Source: Paramecium sonneborni
Lineage: Eukaryota > Ciliophora > Oligohymenophorea > Peniculida > Parameciidae
NCBI GenBank assembly: GCA_905182985.1
Contig: CAJJDN010000026.1
Span: 189,684-253,683 of the forward strand
Direction of reading: 5' to 3'
DNA length: 64,000 nt
Every line of letters begins with the position of its first letter. Position 1 is the stretch's first letter. Positions 15,101-28,100 of the stretch are shown here, in pieces. Made by a program: the position numbers and the translations under genes. Below the pieces are notes generated by a model, which saw only the letters and a program-made list of their open reading frames with translations, was not told where the DNA came from and made no database searches.

Positions 15101-17897
15101 ATCTTGAACGCATAGTTTTAATTGGATTTTATTAAAATTTATTTATTTCTGAGTTTCTTCTTAATAAAAATACTGGTTGTTCAAGATAATAATCTTCAAT
15201 GAATGGAATATAATAAGTGCATTTACCCAAGAATCTAATATACCATGATTATCTTTATTAAATTCCAGTTTTAACTTTTCTCAATTCATAAGCTTTAAGA
15301 TCTGAAATCAAGAGTCCATAATCATTTGAGATATCTTTAACATTAAATTATTCAATCTTCAATGTTTTGCCACAGAACTTTCGATATGCTTTTTCAAGTT
15401 TATCAGATGGGACTATATCAGCTGGAATTCCTGTTAATAAACATTAAGTGGCTATAAATAGCTCTAATGAGTTTCCAGATGTTTTTTCTTCATCACTAAG
15501 CTCTTAATAAGATTTTGCATTTGGATTCAATTTGATTTTCGACAATATTAGTACATCACCTTTTTCTGCAAATTAAAAACCGTATTATTCCAACAATTAT
15601 TCTTATTAAGATAATGGCTCAATAGTAATTTTATTCAGAAAACAGAATTATTCATATTATTCCTTCACTTCTTCTTCGTCAATGCATAAATATTGTTTTT
15701 CTAATGTTTGCTTATAATATTATTCTGTTTATAATTTATTACTTTTTTTGAAAATGGTTTTGCAAAACATTTTTGGAGCACTCTTAAATGATTATTACCC
15801 ATAAACATAAAATATATATGATAAAACACCTAATAAAATGGGAGGGTCTTTTTTAGAAGCTAGTTGGTCTAATTTTTAAAGCATTTTTTTTGCTATATCT
15901 GTTAATTTATCTTTTGTATTTGATATGGTTGTTGCACTATAATTTTAAAATTAGGCAGAAGTTTCTAAAACATAAGTTTCTAATCCTTGTAATGAAACTA
16001 TCAAAACAAATATACAAACAAGGCCAAATATTAAAGAGGATAATACCGATAAACCAATGGCTGCAATAAAAAAAGGATCATATTTTAAAGGTTCATAAAC
16101 AATATTATTGGCAATATTTTATATAGTAGACCAATTTTCAAATTTTCCTCTTTATTTTTCCCCTAATGGTTCAAAACCTGAATAAGTAAGATCTTCATTC
16201 AATGTTTCATTTTGTTTAATAAAATTATCTTTTTAAATGAATATAGCTTCACCATAGGTAGTGTTAAAAGTTCTTTTAATGAGTTCTTGAATTTTTAATG
16301 TTTGTCTAGCATTCAAAGCTGGATTCCAAGGGCATAATCCTGGATCTGTACTGACTTAAAAATGTGCAAATGTAGGATTTAAAAAAGTACCTGAAAGTGC
16401 AGACAACCACCATGGTTAAAAAGCTGCATATGATGGATTACTGAAAAAGGACCAATATGTACTATAAGTATGTTGTAGTAAGTAATGACCTCCAATATCA
16501 AGTCTTACAGCAACATCTGCAGATCCACTTTTATTCATAAATTGTTATATCTTAAGCAAAGATTCTTCATCAAAATTTAAATTGCCAGATTCAAAAGGAT
16601 AAGTTTACAATTAATAAAATTCATGAACACCTTCTATTAATGGTTTTCCTATATCAGATAGTATATTTGCATAAATTGTGCTTGAATTACCAATTATATT
16701 TATAGTTTATAAAGAGTTGCAAGATCCTTCTTCACATAAATCCATCGAGCCAGTGCAAGTTTTCCCTTACAAGTCTGATTAGTTTGCTTCTAAATAACAA
16801 TTTTCCTCAAAAATATTTAGCATATCGTATGCTGTCGAACAAACAGCTTAAGATTGTGATGAAAAATTCAAAAAGTATGATTATGTTGATTAAATTATTA
16901 TATCACCACTTAGCATTTTAATGTTACCTTCCGTGATTAAAAAATGATTCAAAAATAAATTACCAGACGATTCTGAATTAAAAATAAAACTTTTTGTTTT
17001 AATATTTCTAATGTTAATCTACATTTTTGCTTTTGGTTCTGATGTAGCATTAAATAAACTATCCACTTCTAAGTTTTCTAATCCAAATGCCATTACACAT
17101 TCTGATTCATATCTACAAATAATATTTAAATTATCAATTTTTTTTGGGAGTTATAAATCAACTAAACATGTTTTTTGCTATTGCTAATAAAAATATATGG
17201 ATACATCAATGTTAGGATCATAAAATGTCAGGTTTGCTACACCAGTGTCTAAAATTTCTCCAATTATTCTAAAATCGTCAGATCCATTTACTTATTGTCT
17301 AATACTGCCTTTGGCTTTAAATGAAAACTAAAATATAAATTTTTCATTTTACTTTCAAATAATCTTCAGATTGACTCACATTTAGGAAACAGTTACCAAC
17401 ATATATATCAATATTTGCAGTATCTTTTCCGGCACTCCAAGAAGAATTTTTAACTGTTACAAAATATCCCCAAGCAAAAAATGCAACTACAAGTCCTATG
17501 AACAAGAATTATAGTATTAGTCTTGTTAATCTTCGAAGTAAGATCATTCCTGAATATATACTAAAAATATAAATCATTCAAACCTTTCTAAGCGACTCTC
17601 ATTCTAAGCCTTGATTTTATCTCTCTAAATTACTTGTTTCTACTTTTTAAATTAAATCATCCATTAGTTTATTTTTTCTTTTCTTCCAAATAACTTTTCT
17701 TTTATTTTCTTATCATCATCCTTTTAATTAATCAAATTATTTACTCTTATTGCAGAAATGGCTTCTTTATTATCGTAATACTCATTTCGTTAAAATGACA
17801 ATTCATATTGACTGAGATTTTCTTCTTCTCCTACATCTAAATCTGGATAGACTTTTGTTTTTTATTGAGGATTCTACTTTTTCTCTTTATTTATCAT
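140..17897 (-). CDS. Giant multi-pass membrane protein, paralogue A (composite with assembly duplications)
   Basis: The gene reads from ATG at 17897 to TGA at 140, with TAA/TAG as Gln. About 95 cytosolic residues precede a first membrane segment (about 17450-17520). Next comes a long extracytoplasmic part (about 16100-17440) rich in Cys and Asn, with motifs such as GNCFLN and MDLCEEGSCN. Further hydrophobic segments lie at about 15985-16090 and 14700-14960 (repeated at 11750-12000 and 13500-13750). A very long helical, Gln/Leu-rich region follows, and then a last membrane segment at 233-400. Inferred introns near the 5' end are 24 nt (ends AAG), 23 nt and 25 nt. Four assembly joins repeat 1511, 1896, 1748 and 1182 bp. 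Removing them leaves about 11.42 kb; less introns this is 3,783 codons. I do not recognise the family, and no enzymatic motif is visible. A receptor, adhesion or scaffold role is only a guess. Not every codon was checked. Confidence 0.8.
2362..5025. repeat. Direct duplication flanking N gap (2362-3514 = 3873-5025)
   Basis: The 1,153 bp before the gap at 3515-3872 recur directly after it at an offset of 1511 bp, with only a few single-base differences. Both repeat edges coincide exactly with the gap edges. This is best explained as two overlapping contig ends placed end to end rather than a biological repeat. It lies inside membrane-protein gene A. Confidence 0.9.
3515..3872. other. Assembly gap, 358 N
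   Basis: A run of N within gene A. Because the flanks overlap each other, the true gap length is probably negative and no sequence is likely to be missing. Confidence 0.95.
5597..9386. repeat. Direct duplication around single N at 7491 (5597-7490 = 7493-9386)
   Basis: About 1.89 kb of gene A is repeated at an offset of 1896 bp, with the single N at 7491 exactly between the copies. Only a handful of substitutions separate them. It is interpreted as an unmerged contig overlap. Confidence 0.9.
10360..13854. repeat. Direct duplication around single N at 12107 (10360-12106 = 12108-13854)
   Basis: About 1.75 kb of gene A is repeated at an offset of 1748 bp on either side of a single N at 12107. 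The right-hand contig (12108-14692) matches gene B at 27189-29773 even better than it matches its left neighbour. This suggests a B-type or collapsed contig was placed inside gene A. Confidence 0.88.
13513..15874. repeat. Diverged duplication around single N at 14693 (13513-14692 ~ 14695-15874)
   Basis: The offset is 1182 bp. The two copies differ at several percent of positions, unlike the other joins. The left copy is the B-type sequence and the right copy the A-type, so two paralogous (or allelic) contigs appear to be joined here. Confidence 0.85.
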
Positions 17898-19194
17898 ATC
17901 TAAAAATTATATTAAACAATAATTCAAGGAGTAGTTTTATAATACAAAAATGAAAGAGTTACAAAAATATTATAAAAATATTTAATTTTTATTTAATAAA
18001 AGAAATTAATTAAAAAGTTTTTTTTAAATAATTGCTATGTTTCAAATAATTGAATATAATAATTATGAATAAATCTATTAATTATAGCAATATAATCCTT
18101 TTCTTAATTTCTACATCAGGAGATAAACTTCTTTTCTAAATAATAGACAATAAAAGAAATAATTTAGATGCTAATTATTTTTTTGAGTTTAACTTTAAAA
18201 ATTTCAAATATTTATTATATTTATCTTAAAATTTTGAGAAAGTTATAAAGGCAATATTTTAAAAATATCATAGACATCATTTAAAGCTAAGAAGGAGTTA
18301 TCTATATGAATTAAGAAATTTATCGATTGATTCATGAAAATGGCTTTTCTATATTCAAGATTATTATTCAAAATAAATTGACAGAAAATATAAACAGGCT
18401 TCTTATTTTTGAGTGATTTTAAATATTAAAAAAAAAACTATTTAAAATACTTGTACTTCATGTTCGAGTTGGAATAAAATTTCATTTATTTTTAAGAGGG
18501 CTTACCATAGCAAATTTTCTAATTTGCTCTTCAAAGTAATTAAGTTAGTATAAGTTATACATATTCACTATGTTTATTGCAATGATTGAAATAATGAAAA
18601 AATTTAGATCTTCTAATGTTCTCTGCAAATGAATGAGTTTTTCAAATTTTAAAAATTATAGTTCATTTCTATCGAATAATCTTTCCTAAATAACTTTCAA
18701 CAACTCTAAACATAGTTTTAGAAAATTAGAAGGTTTTTATTCAAGCTTTTCAAGCAACCTAGAAAAAATTTAGTTTAATAAAAAAGCAAAAATCTTAATT
18801 CTGCATAACTAACCTTATACTTTTCTTTAATTCTCCTTTATTTTTTTATTCTAATAAAAACATTACTATAAATTTAATTTTTTTAATTTACCATTAATAA
18901 TAAGGATTTAAAAATAAATAAAATAAACCTAATTACATTTCAATGCTAAAATTAATTATTGTTTCAAAATTTGATAATATACTATAATGATCAAAGTTAA
19001 AGCATTTTTAAAGTAAAGTAAAGCAAAGTTATTTATTTAACTTAGCAATTATTGCTTTTTGTTTTTAATGATAAATTTTCAATGAATTCAAAATAAAAAA
19101 ATTCTTAATCTAGTATTAAAAAATTATGCAAAAGAAAAAGAAAATAATGATAAATAAAGGAATATGTAAATATAAAAATATTTTAATCTAAATA
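17898..19194. other. Spacer between paralogues A and B
   Basis: This 1.3 kb AT-rich spacer holds the 5' flank of gene A and the 3' flank of gene B. The only frame of note is the plus-strand one at 18065-18337, listed separately. The rest shows no recognisable coding or RNA signal. Confidence 0.6.
18065..18337 (+). CDS. Possible small protein of unknown function
   Basis: A 90-codon frame from ATG to TGA uses several TAA/TAG codons as Gln. The predicted product is basic and rich in Asn, Phe, Leu and Tyr, with a C-terminal cluster of His, Arg and Lys. I recognise no family. In a code with one stop, frames of this length arise by chance in AT-rich spacers, so it may not be a gene, or may be an exon of a larger unrecognised or decaying one. 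Confidence 0.25.
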
Positions 19195-22100
19195 TCAAAT
19201 TCTTCTAGATTATATAACTTTAACAGCCTTTTTGACAACCTCTAAGATCGATGTCAGATTCAATGATTTTAATTTATCTTCTGCTGCTTATTTATTCAAT
19301 CCTAATCCTCCAATCATAGGTAGAGCAGCATTGACAATAGCTGCAAAAGTACCTGGTATGGCAAATGCTTAAACTCCTATTAGAATAAATGCCAAAACAA
19401 TTACTAAGTAGATTACTAAAACAATCAGACCTTTTGTTAATAAAGGCTTGGATATTCCTAAATATTCTAAACTTAAGAACATTGTTTAAACAGAAATTTC
19501 CTACATTATTTCTTTAAATTCATAGAAATCAATCATGCAACTCTAAAGATTTACTTGATCCCCTTTTATAGTGACTAACACTTCTCTAAATTTATGTTCT
19601 GTTATTTCAATATTAATTCTTCTTAAAAATTCGATGACATCATAAGCTTTAACTGATCTTTATCCATTTTTATCCAAAACTCTAAACATATCTTCATATT
19701 ATAATTCTCGGTTATCATTTAGCTTACTCATAACTGAATTCATGTATTACATAGTTCTAACTGTATTAGGATTTACTAATGAAGCCATTTTCTCTTTAAT
19801 TAATTACTAAGGTGATTACAAGCCAATTTAAAAGTCTCTCATTAAACCTATTAAAAGCTAGCTGTTTGATTATGATATTTTCATAACTTAAAAGAACTCT
19901 GATGTGACCTCATTAAATTTTTTATATTTGATAGCAATAATTGCTTCAATACATTTTATTAAAATTTATAAATCTTTTTCTGATTTTTATCCAAACATAG
20001 GCTCTAAAACTGGTTTAACTGCTTTTAACAATTCTTTTTCATTCATCTCCTTTTAATCTTCCAATGATTTAATCATTTTTTATGCGTTTGAAGCAATTAA
20101 AAACAATTAAGATAAAGGAATACTATCAAATTTTTATCCATAAACCTATGGGTTGCTGAAACATCCTTTTTAAATTTACTAAGGTAAATCTTTGAGCATT
20201 TCTATATTTTCAGTTTAGTAAAATAAGAATATCATTTTAATAATTTCTCCAATTTCTTTATAATTAGATAATAATGTAGAGATAGCTTTTAAGAACTTTT
20301 CCCCTTTTATATCTTTTGGATCTGATAAACCACTAAACATAATAATTATAGCTTCAATAACTTCCTTTTAATTCTTTAAAGGATCTATTTTGGTGATTTC
20401 AGAAATAAATTATTTCAAAATTTTTTATTCTGGATCTGCATAAATTTTATTATTAAATAATATTTCGATTAAAGTTTGAATTATTATTTATTAAGGAGGT
20501 GGAAGTTATGAAATGTCAAACACTTTTCCTCTTATAAAGTCAACAAAAGTCTTTAGATCACTTTCTTAATTTTATTAACACCAAGCCAAAAGTGAATCTT
20601 TGTAAAAGCTAACATTTTTTTCTGTTATGGCTGATTAGGAATTATTTTCCTTATTACTATTATCGTAAAATTGATCCAATACTAATTAAAAGTCTTCTGG
20701 AGAAGTTGATTCAATAAAATCTTTTGAGAATTATGCAAACTTTGTAAATGGTTCTTTAGCATTTTCTATACTTGACCCTAACCACATTAATGGATACAAT
20801 AAAACATTCATTAACTTAACTTAATCAATATTACTATTTGGGTAACTCTGTACATGAGCAATTGAGCTCAAAGATACTAGAATATTAGAATATTTAGAAA
20901 ATTATCCCAAATTATTACTCCTCAAAATTTAGTAAGTTTTAGAAATTAAAACATTGATATTTTTTGAGTGATCCACTTCAATAATGGCTTTTATAAATTC
21001 CCATGCACCTTTATTCTTATAATCTTGTAATACATCAATTTAACTCTCATATTATGAAAAGTTTGCATTAGATTTATCACCTTTGAACAACAATTACAAA
21101 ATAAATTGAATAGCACAAATCAATTATGATTACTATTATCGATCAATTTCAAATACTCTGATAAGAATTTCTAAAAACCCACTTGATTAGGCGTCTGCTA
21201 ATACTTCAGTTTTACCTTCGAATATAAAATTTAAATATTGCATCAATTTATTAGTGGTCTGCTCTGGGAACTGTTCTTTATCCTTCATAAAAGTATTCAT
21301 AAGTGCAGTTTCAATAATCTTTATAAAATTATGGTTCATCTAAGATTTTAATATTTAATGGAAAGTTTAGGAAGATATTTGCTATCTATCTAGTTAAGGA
21401 CTTCTTAATCCAAAGTTTTTGAATTAAAGCAATAACTCTATAATAAAAGTTCTTATCATTCTTTCAGAAAGCAATTAAGTTTCTACGCCATCTTATTTTC
21501 TACTGAATGCTATTAAAGCATACCAAGCTTCAACATCACCCAAAAAGCATCTTATCATCAATTTCAACGGTGATTTGATTGAAGGTTGAATTTCGTTACA
21601 ATCTTAAATCATTTCTTCAATCCCTAAATTTAAGAGATCACTATTTTTTTTAAATTAACTCAAAGCTTCTTGACTTAGATTTTCATATTAATCACCTAAT
21701 GAATAATATAAATAACAAGCTGGAACCCTGGTAGCCAATTATGAGAACTTTCCAGTAGCTTTTGAATTTTCTAATTCAACTCTAACCAACATCAATATGA
21801 CTGCATCCATTATTATTTAATCATTTCCCCATGTTTTGGTAATGAATGCAGTATCCATTGCCTTTGGATTATAGAATAAATCTACTAAAGGTTTTAATTC
21901 TCTTCTTTCAGTTTCATTTAAGGTTAAACCTAACAAATTATCAATTAATAAATTTAAATTAACGGGAATTTTTTATTTTGTTCCTCTGAATTTAGGTTAA
22001 CTTCTTTATCTATTTCCTACACCAACAATTCCTTCTAGCAGTTTGATATCAGTTTCTTTAGTTTTTTGATTTTATTATTATTATCCTTGGTTTTCGTTTT

Positions 22101-25100
22101 CTTTTTAGGAAACAGTAAATTACCCAGCATAATATTACATTAAAGATATCATAATTTATTGAGTTTATTCAGAAGATTAATCACTTTCTAATACTTCAAT
22201 TTCACTTTGTTTAAATATTTGCTTTTTTAATAATTCTAAGGATTTGTCCCAATATTTAGATCTTATGTAACCATATTATGATATATTTAATTGAATTAAT
22301 TTAGTAATTAATGAGTATTGTAATTATAATTTCTATAATTCTTTTGGTAGACCTTTGCCTAATTCTTCAAAGTAATCCTTTTAATTATTTTTATTTGATC
22401 TACTATTTACACATATCATTGCAATATTAGGAATATTAGCACTGCTATTATTTTAAAATAAGGCAGTCCAAAATTGATTGTAATTATCGAATTCAGGTCT
22501 GTTGTCTATTTATNNNNNNNNNNNNNNNNNNNNNNNNNNNNNNNNNNNNNNNNNNNNNNNNNNNNNNNNNNNNNNNNNNNNNNNNNNNNNNNNNNNNNNN
22601 NNNNNNNNNNNNNNNNNNNNNNNNNNNNNNNNNNNNNNNNNNNNNNNNNNNNNNNNNNNNNNNNNNNNNNNNNNNNNNNNNNNNNNNNNNNNNNNNNNNN
22701 NNNNNNNNNNNNNNNNNNNNNNNNNNNNNNNNNNNNNNNNNNNNNNNNNNNNNNNNNNNNNNNNNNNNNNNNNNNNNNNNNNNNNNNNNNNNNNNNNNNN
22801 NNNNNNNNNNNNNNNNNNNNNNNNNNNNNNNNNNNNNNNNNNNNNNNNNNNNNNNNNNNNNNNNNNNNNNNNNNNNNNNNNNNNNNNNNNNNNNNNNNNN
22901 NNNNNNNNNNNNNNNNNNNNNNNNNNNNNNNNNNNNNNNNNNNNNNNNNNNNNNNNNNNNNNNNNNNNNNNNNNNNNNNNNNNNNNNNNNNNNNNNNNNN
23001 NNNNNNNNNNNNNNNNNNNNNNNNNNNNNNNNNNNNNNNNNNNNNNNNNNNNNNNNNNNNNNNNNNNNNNNNNNNNNNNNNNNNNNNNNNNNNNNNNNNN
23101 NNNNNNNNNNNNNNNCCTAACAAATTATCAATTAATAAATTTAAATTAACGGGCATTTTTTATTTTGTTCCTCTGAATTTAGGTTAACTTCTTTATTTCT
23201 AACCTTCAATTAATATAGCTTTTAACAATATTTAATTAGTCTCTTTAGCTATTTTATTTTCTAATTATTTTCCTTTACTATAAATGTCTTTTTAGGAAAC
23301 AGTAAATTACCCAGCATAATATTACATTAAAGATATCATAATTTATTGAGTTTATTCAGAAGATTAATCACTTTCTAATACTTCAATTTCACTTTGTTTA
23401 AATATTTGCTTTTTTAATAATTCTAAGGATTTGTCCCAATATTTAGATCTTATGTAACCATATTATGATATATTTAATTGAATTAATTTAGTAATTAATG
23501 AGTATTGTAATTATAATTTCTATAATTCTTTTGGTAGACCTTTGCCTAATTCTTCAAAGTAATCCTTTTAATTATTTTTATTTGATCTACTATTTACACA
23601 TATCATTGCAATATTAGGAATATTAGCACTGCTATTATTTTAAAATAAGGCAGTCCAAAATTGATTGTAATTATCGAATTCAGGTCTGTTGTCTATTTAT
23701 CCATTTTGGTCTGGCAAAATTCTGTAAAACAACTTGCAATATTCATCATATTAATCGTTGAAATTTTACTAAAGCTCGTTTAAGCTATCTGATTTTTAAG
23801 TAGTATAATTAAACTTTGAACCTCTCGCCTCTAATAAAGGATCACTCATACCAGGATATAGAATACCTTCTAATTTGACATAATCAATTTATTAATCAGA
23901 TGATCTTAATTTAGTTGTATCAAATATTCCTAAAGTTAACAATTTTACAAGAGCAGGCTTATTCAAATTAGTAAGATTTTTGTTATCATAAAAATACAAA
24001 TACTTTTCAAAAACAGTAAATGCAATGTTAATACAAAATTAGCCTTTAATATATTAGGCTATAGCTTTATCTTTACTCTTTTTAATTTGTCTCATTTATT
24101 TTAATGCAAAAATTAAAACTAAAGATGACAATGGGAAATATTACTAAACTTTTCCTTTAGCTTATCCTTTCAAAAAGTTTTCAATTATGTTCAATTAATT
24201 TTGATTTAAAACAAGGGATTTTAGAAAATCATTGATTTAATCAAATTTTTGATGTTATGAATTCTTAACAGTTTCATATTCAATTATTTTAATTAAAGTG
24301 ATTGCATCATATCCGAATGAATCAAATTTCTTCATAAATTATTTAATCACCTTTTAATTATTAGTTGATTCTGATTGAAGAATTGATTCTAAGCATGGAT
24401 TTGAATTTTGATTTTCATTAAATATTGCACTTATTAATACTGGATTTATACCAGCTGCCAATTATAGAAGACTAAAAGCTTCTTAGACATCTTAATCACT
24501 ATTTTATGCAACATACAGTAATGCTTTATCAACTGATTTCTAAGATAATTTTTGAAGAGTTTCTGATCTATTTCTGATTTGTTCTGGTTATTTGTCCTTA
24601 TACCAATCAAATTTATCATATTTACCAATACCTACAATAGCCGCTGCAAATATTGCTGCTGGTTCTTACTAATCAAGCAAATGAATTCTATCTAATAGAT
24701 ACAAGAAATTTGTTGGTCTTGGATGAGAGAACCAATGTAAAACTTCTAACACTTCTGGTAAACTAAGATCATTTTCCTATCCTTATTACTTCTTATTATC
24801 TTTATCTTGTTTGAATATTTCTGCTCTTTATTAAGCCAATATGTTAAAATTATCTTATAATGCTTTCCAGGATTCCCCTTTAACTTATTATCTTTTAAAT
24901 GCAAATACAACTTTAAATAATCTTGAAGCAGTAGGATTCTATTCTATTTTTAATTTAATAATCAATGTTTTAGAATCCATAGAATTTGATTCAAGAATTT
25001 CTGATAAATCAATAAGAGGAAATACTTCTTTTATTCCAAATTTTTTTTCTATCAACTCATGAACTTTTGGATCTTATAACAGTTTAGATTTATTTTCAGA

Positions 25101-28100
25101 AAAGATTGCAGATACTAAAAATTATGCAAATTTTATAGCTTCTTCTTCTAAATCAAATATATTCACTAAAATATCGAAATCTGGTTTTGCAGTCATCAGA
25201 CTAAACAAACCTGAAATTGCATTTTAATTAGGTTTTTCTGCACTTAAAACAGTACTGAAGTAAGTTTAGAGGAGTTCCATGAAACAATCTAAATCTGAAC
25301 TTATAAAATATTTAAATTATTAAGTAGCCCAAATTAATTATTTTGTTTGGAAATCTTCTTCTTTAACAGCCTCTAAAGTCACAAAGCCTCTCACAATAGC
25401 CAATACCTTTTTGAATAATTTTCTGAATTTATTCTCTTGGATATAATCACAATATTGAATTAAGTATGATAGTACACTTTCATAATTTTTATCCATCATT
25501 CCAGATATAAATTTTTAAAGGTTACTAATTTATTTTGGATACTCCTTTATAAGTTATTTTCCTTAAGGTTTTGGATATAATAATTATAAAACTTCAATAA
25601 TTGCCTTATCTCTTATTGTAGAGTTCTAATTAAACATCATTCTAACAAACTTTTCAGTAAATGGTATCAAATCTTATAGATTTTTAATTTAATCTTAATT
25701 TAACTTAGAATTCGGATTTACAACTGGAGCTAATTCAAACTTTTTTTTGCTATCATAATCTATCTTAAATCTATCTAATTCATATTTGATATAGTTAAAT
25801 AAGTCGGTATATAGTGATGAATTTATTGATTGTCTAGTTTGAAATATTTAATTGACAAACAAATTCATTAATTTTTAAAATTAATAAGGTACTGTATTTG
25901 GCAATTAGAAAGATGCTATGTTCTATTCAACATCTATTATTTTTTAAAGTTCTATTTACATTTTATTTAGATCAATGCTTTGATAAGACTTAGGATTATA
26001 AGTAATAAAATATTTAATTGCTTTTGATACGCTAGCTACATTCTTGAAAGTAATAAGAACTAATAAATTTTTAAATGGTTCCACTTTTAATCCATTAAGC
26101 AGAGGGGAATTTAATGTATTATTAGATAATACACCTTATTACTATTCTAACATCATATATAGATATTCTAATTTAAGAGGGATCAAGTTGGATAATTCTG
26201 CTAAGAATTCTGTCTTTTATTATTTATTTGATTTTTCATCCCTTAAAGATTTTTTTAGAAATGTAAAGAAGGTAATCTTTTCTGCTTTATAATGATTAAC
26301 CAATTAATCTTCATCATTATTATCTTGTTTTTGATTTATTTAAAATTATGTCTTTTAATCATTTTCCCAAATTTTATTTATCAATTCTTTAAATTTAGGA
26401 TTTCTGCTTGATTCGTCATGAAATGCTTTACCAAAAATTTGTAATTTCGTCATAGCAAGATATATTTTTAATTTTGATTTATCAATTCCACAATCTTCTA
26501 AACTTTGATCAAACATTTTTTCAATTACTAGAAATCCATTAAACACTCTAAACATTACTTTTGATGAGAATATTATTTCTAAAAGTTTTTCAATTAATGA
26601 TTTGTAAATTTTTTAAAATGAGCACAAATACACTAAAATATCTTCAAAATTTGTTTGTGAAAGCAATTCAAAAATAAATTTTATATGATGAATCTGACTA
26701 TCTTAATTTTTTGATGTTATTTTAACTAATTCATAGTAAATAGCATCATGATAAATAGTATTTTAGATCTCCCCTTTTAAAATTAAAATTAATCCAATTA
26801 CAGCATTTTCTGAAATTTAGAATGCCAAAGATATTAATTCAATAATATCTCTATTATTTAATTTGTCTTTTCTATTTAAGGTTTAAGCAGCTGGTTTAGA
26901 AAAGATTTATTCACTCCATGAACCATTCTAATTTTAGCTAGGTTCAATTTCAGAATTATTTTTCTCAATAATGTTTGATGACCATAAAAATCTACTTGAT
27001 ACGTACAAAATATCAAAAACCAATTCAAGAGACTTGCCCTATAAATTAATAGGCAATTCTTATTTCCAATTTTTTGTGCATAGTTATAAGGTTGAAAAAC
27101 CTACATTTAAGAGGCCTTAATTTTATTCTAATAATTTCTCAAAATATTCTTCATTTTCTTCCTCATCTCCTGGATAAATTTATGCAAATAATTTGACTAA
27201 ATCAGAGAGAGGAGGTTTATCATTCTTTAAAAATTTAATCGCAAAAAGTATGAAAATTTCAAATTTGGTCTTGATGGTTTAGTCCATATTCTCTTTTAAG
27301 AAATATTTATCAAATAACCTGATTATTACTCCAGCTTATTCAGTGGGAGTTAATTAAATTTCTTTATCTATAAATAGAGATTATTGCTTTGAAAACAATA
27401 GTTAATATACTGTAGCTAAGTCTTGATCTATATTAAATAATTATAGCAATTATTTTATTAATCCTTATTTGGATTCTTCAATATTTGTGTTTTCATTTAA
27501 AGATTAAGCATATTCAAATATCATTTCTAAAGCTTGTAAAGGTATGGGTGAAATTGCGACAAAATCTTTGAGATTTTCAAATAATTTTTTAACTTATGCC
27601 AAGATATTTTTAGGTGAGCTATCCATCATAAGATTAAAAAGTGAAAGTATCACACTTTTGAATGCTTATTAACTAGCTCCTTTATCATCAATTTATGTTT
27701 GGAGCATCATGCCATCAATACATGCATCTAATAAAAATACACTTATAATTGGTAAATGAATTTATAATTCCTTTCTTTATTCTTCTGGAGTCTTTTTAGA
27801 AAATACTCTTTTTAATTTAACAGATGTTTAATAAATCCATTTAACTATAGCAGCTGGTATTTTGTTTTAACTTTGAATTTATATTTGATTTGCCAAAGGA
27901 TCTATAATTTCATCAAATTTTACGAAGTTGGCTTTAACCAATTATTCAGCGATAATTTCAGGAACTTCGAATTAATCTTTTGCAATTCTTATAAATTTTT
28001 CGCAAGCTTTTTAGATGAATTTATCTTTTATTTGCTTAAAATTGATTTAATCTTAATTTAAATCAGTAGATCCAGCATTGTCTATCATTCCTTAAGTTAG

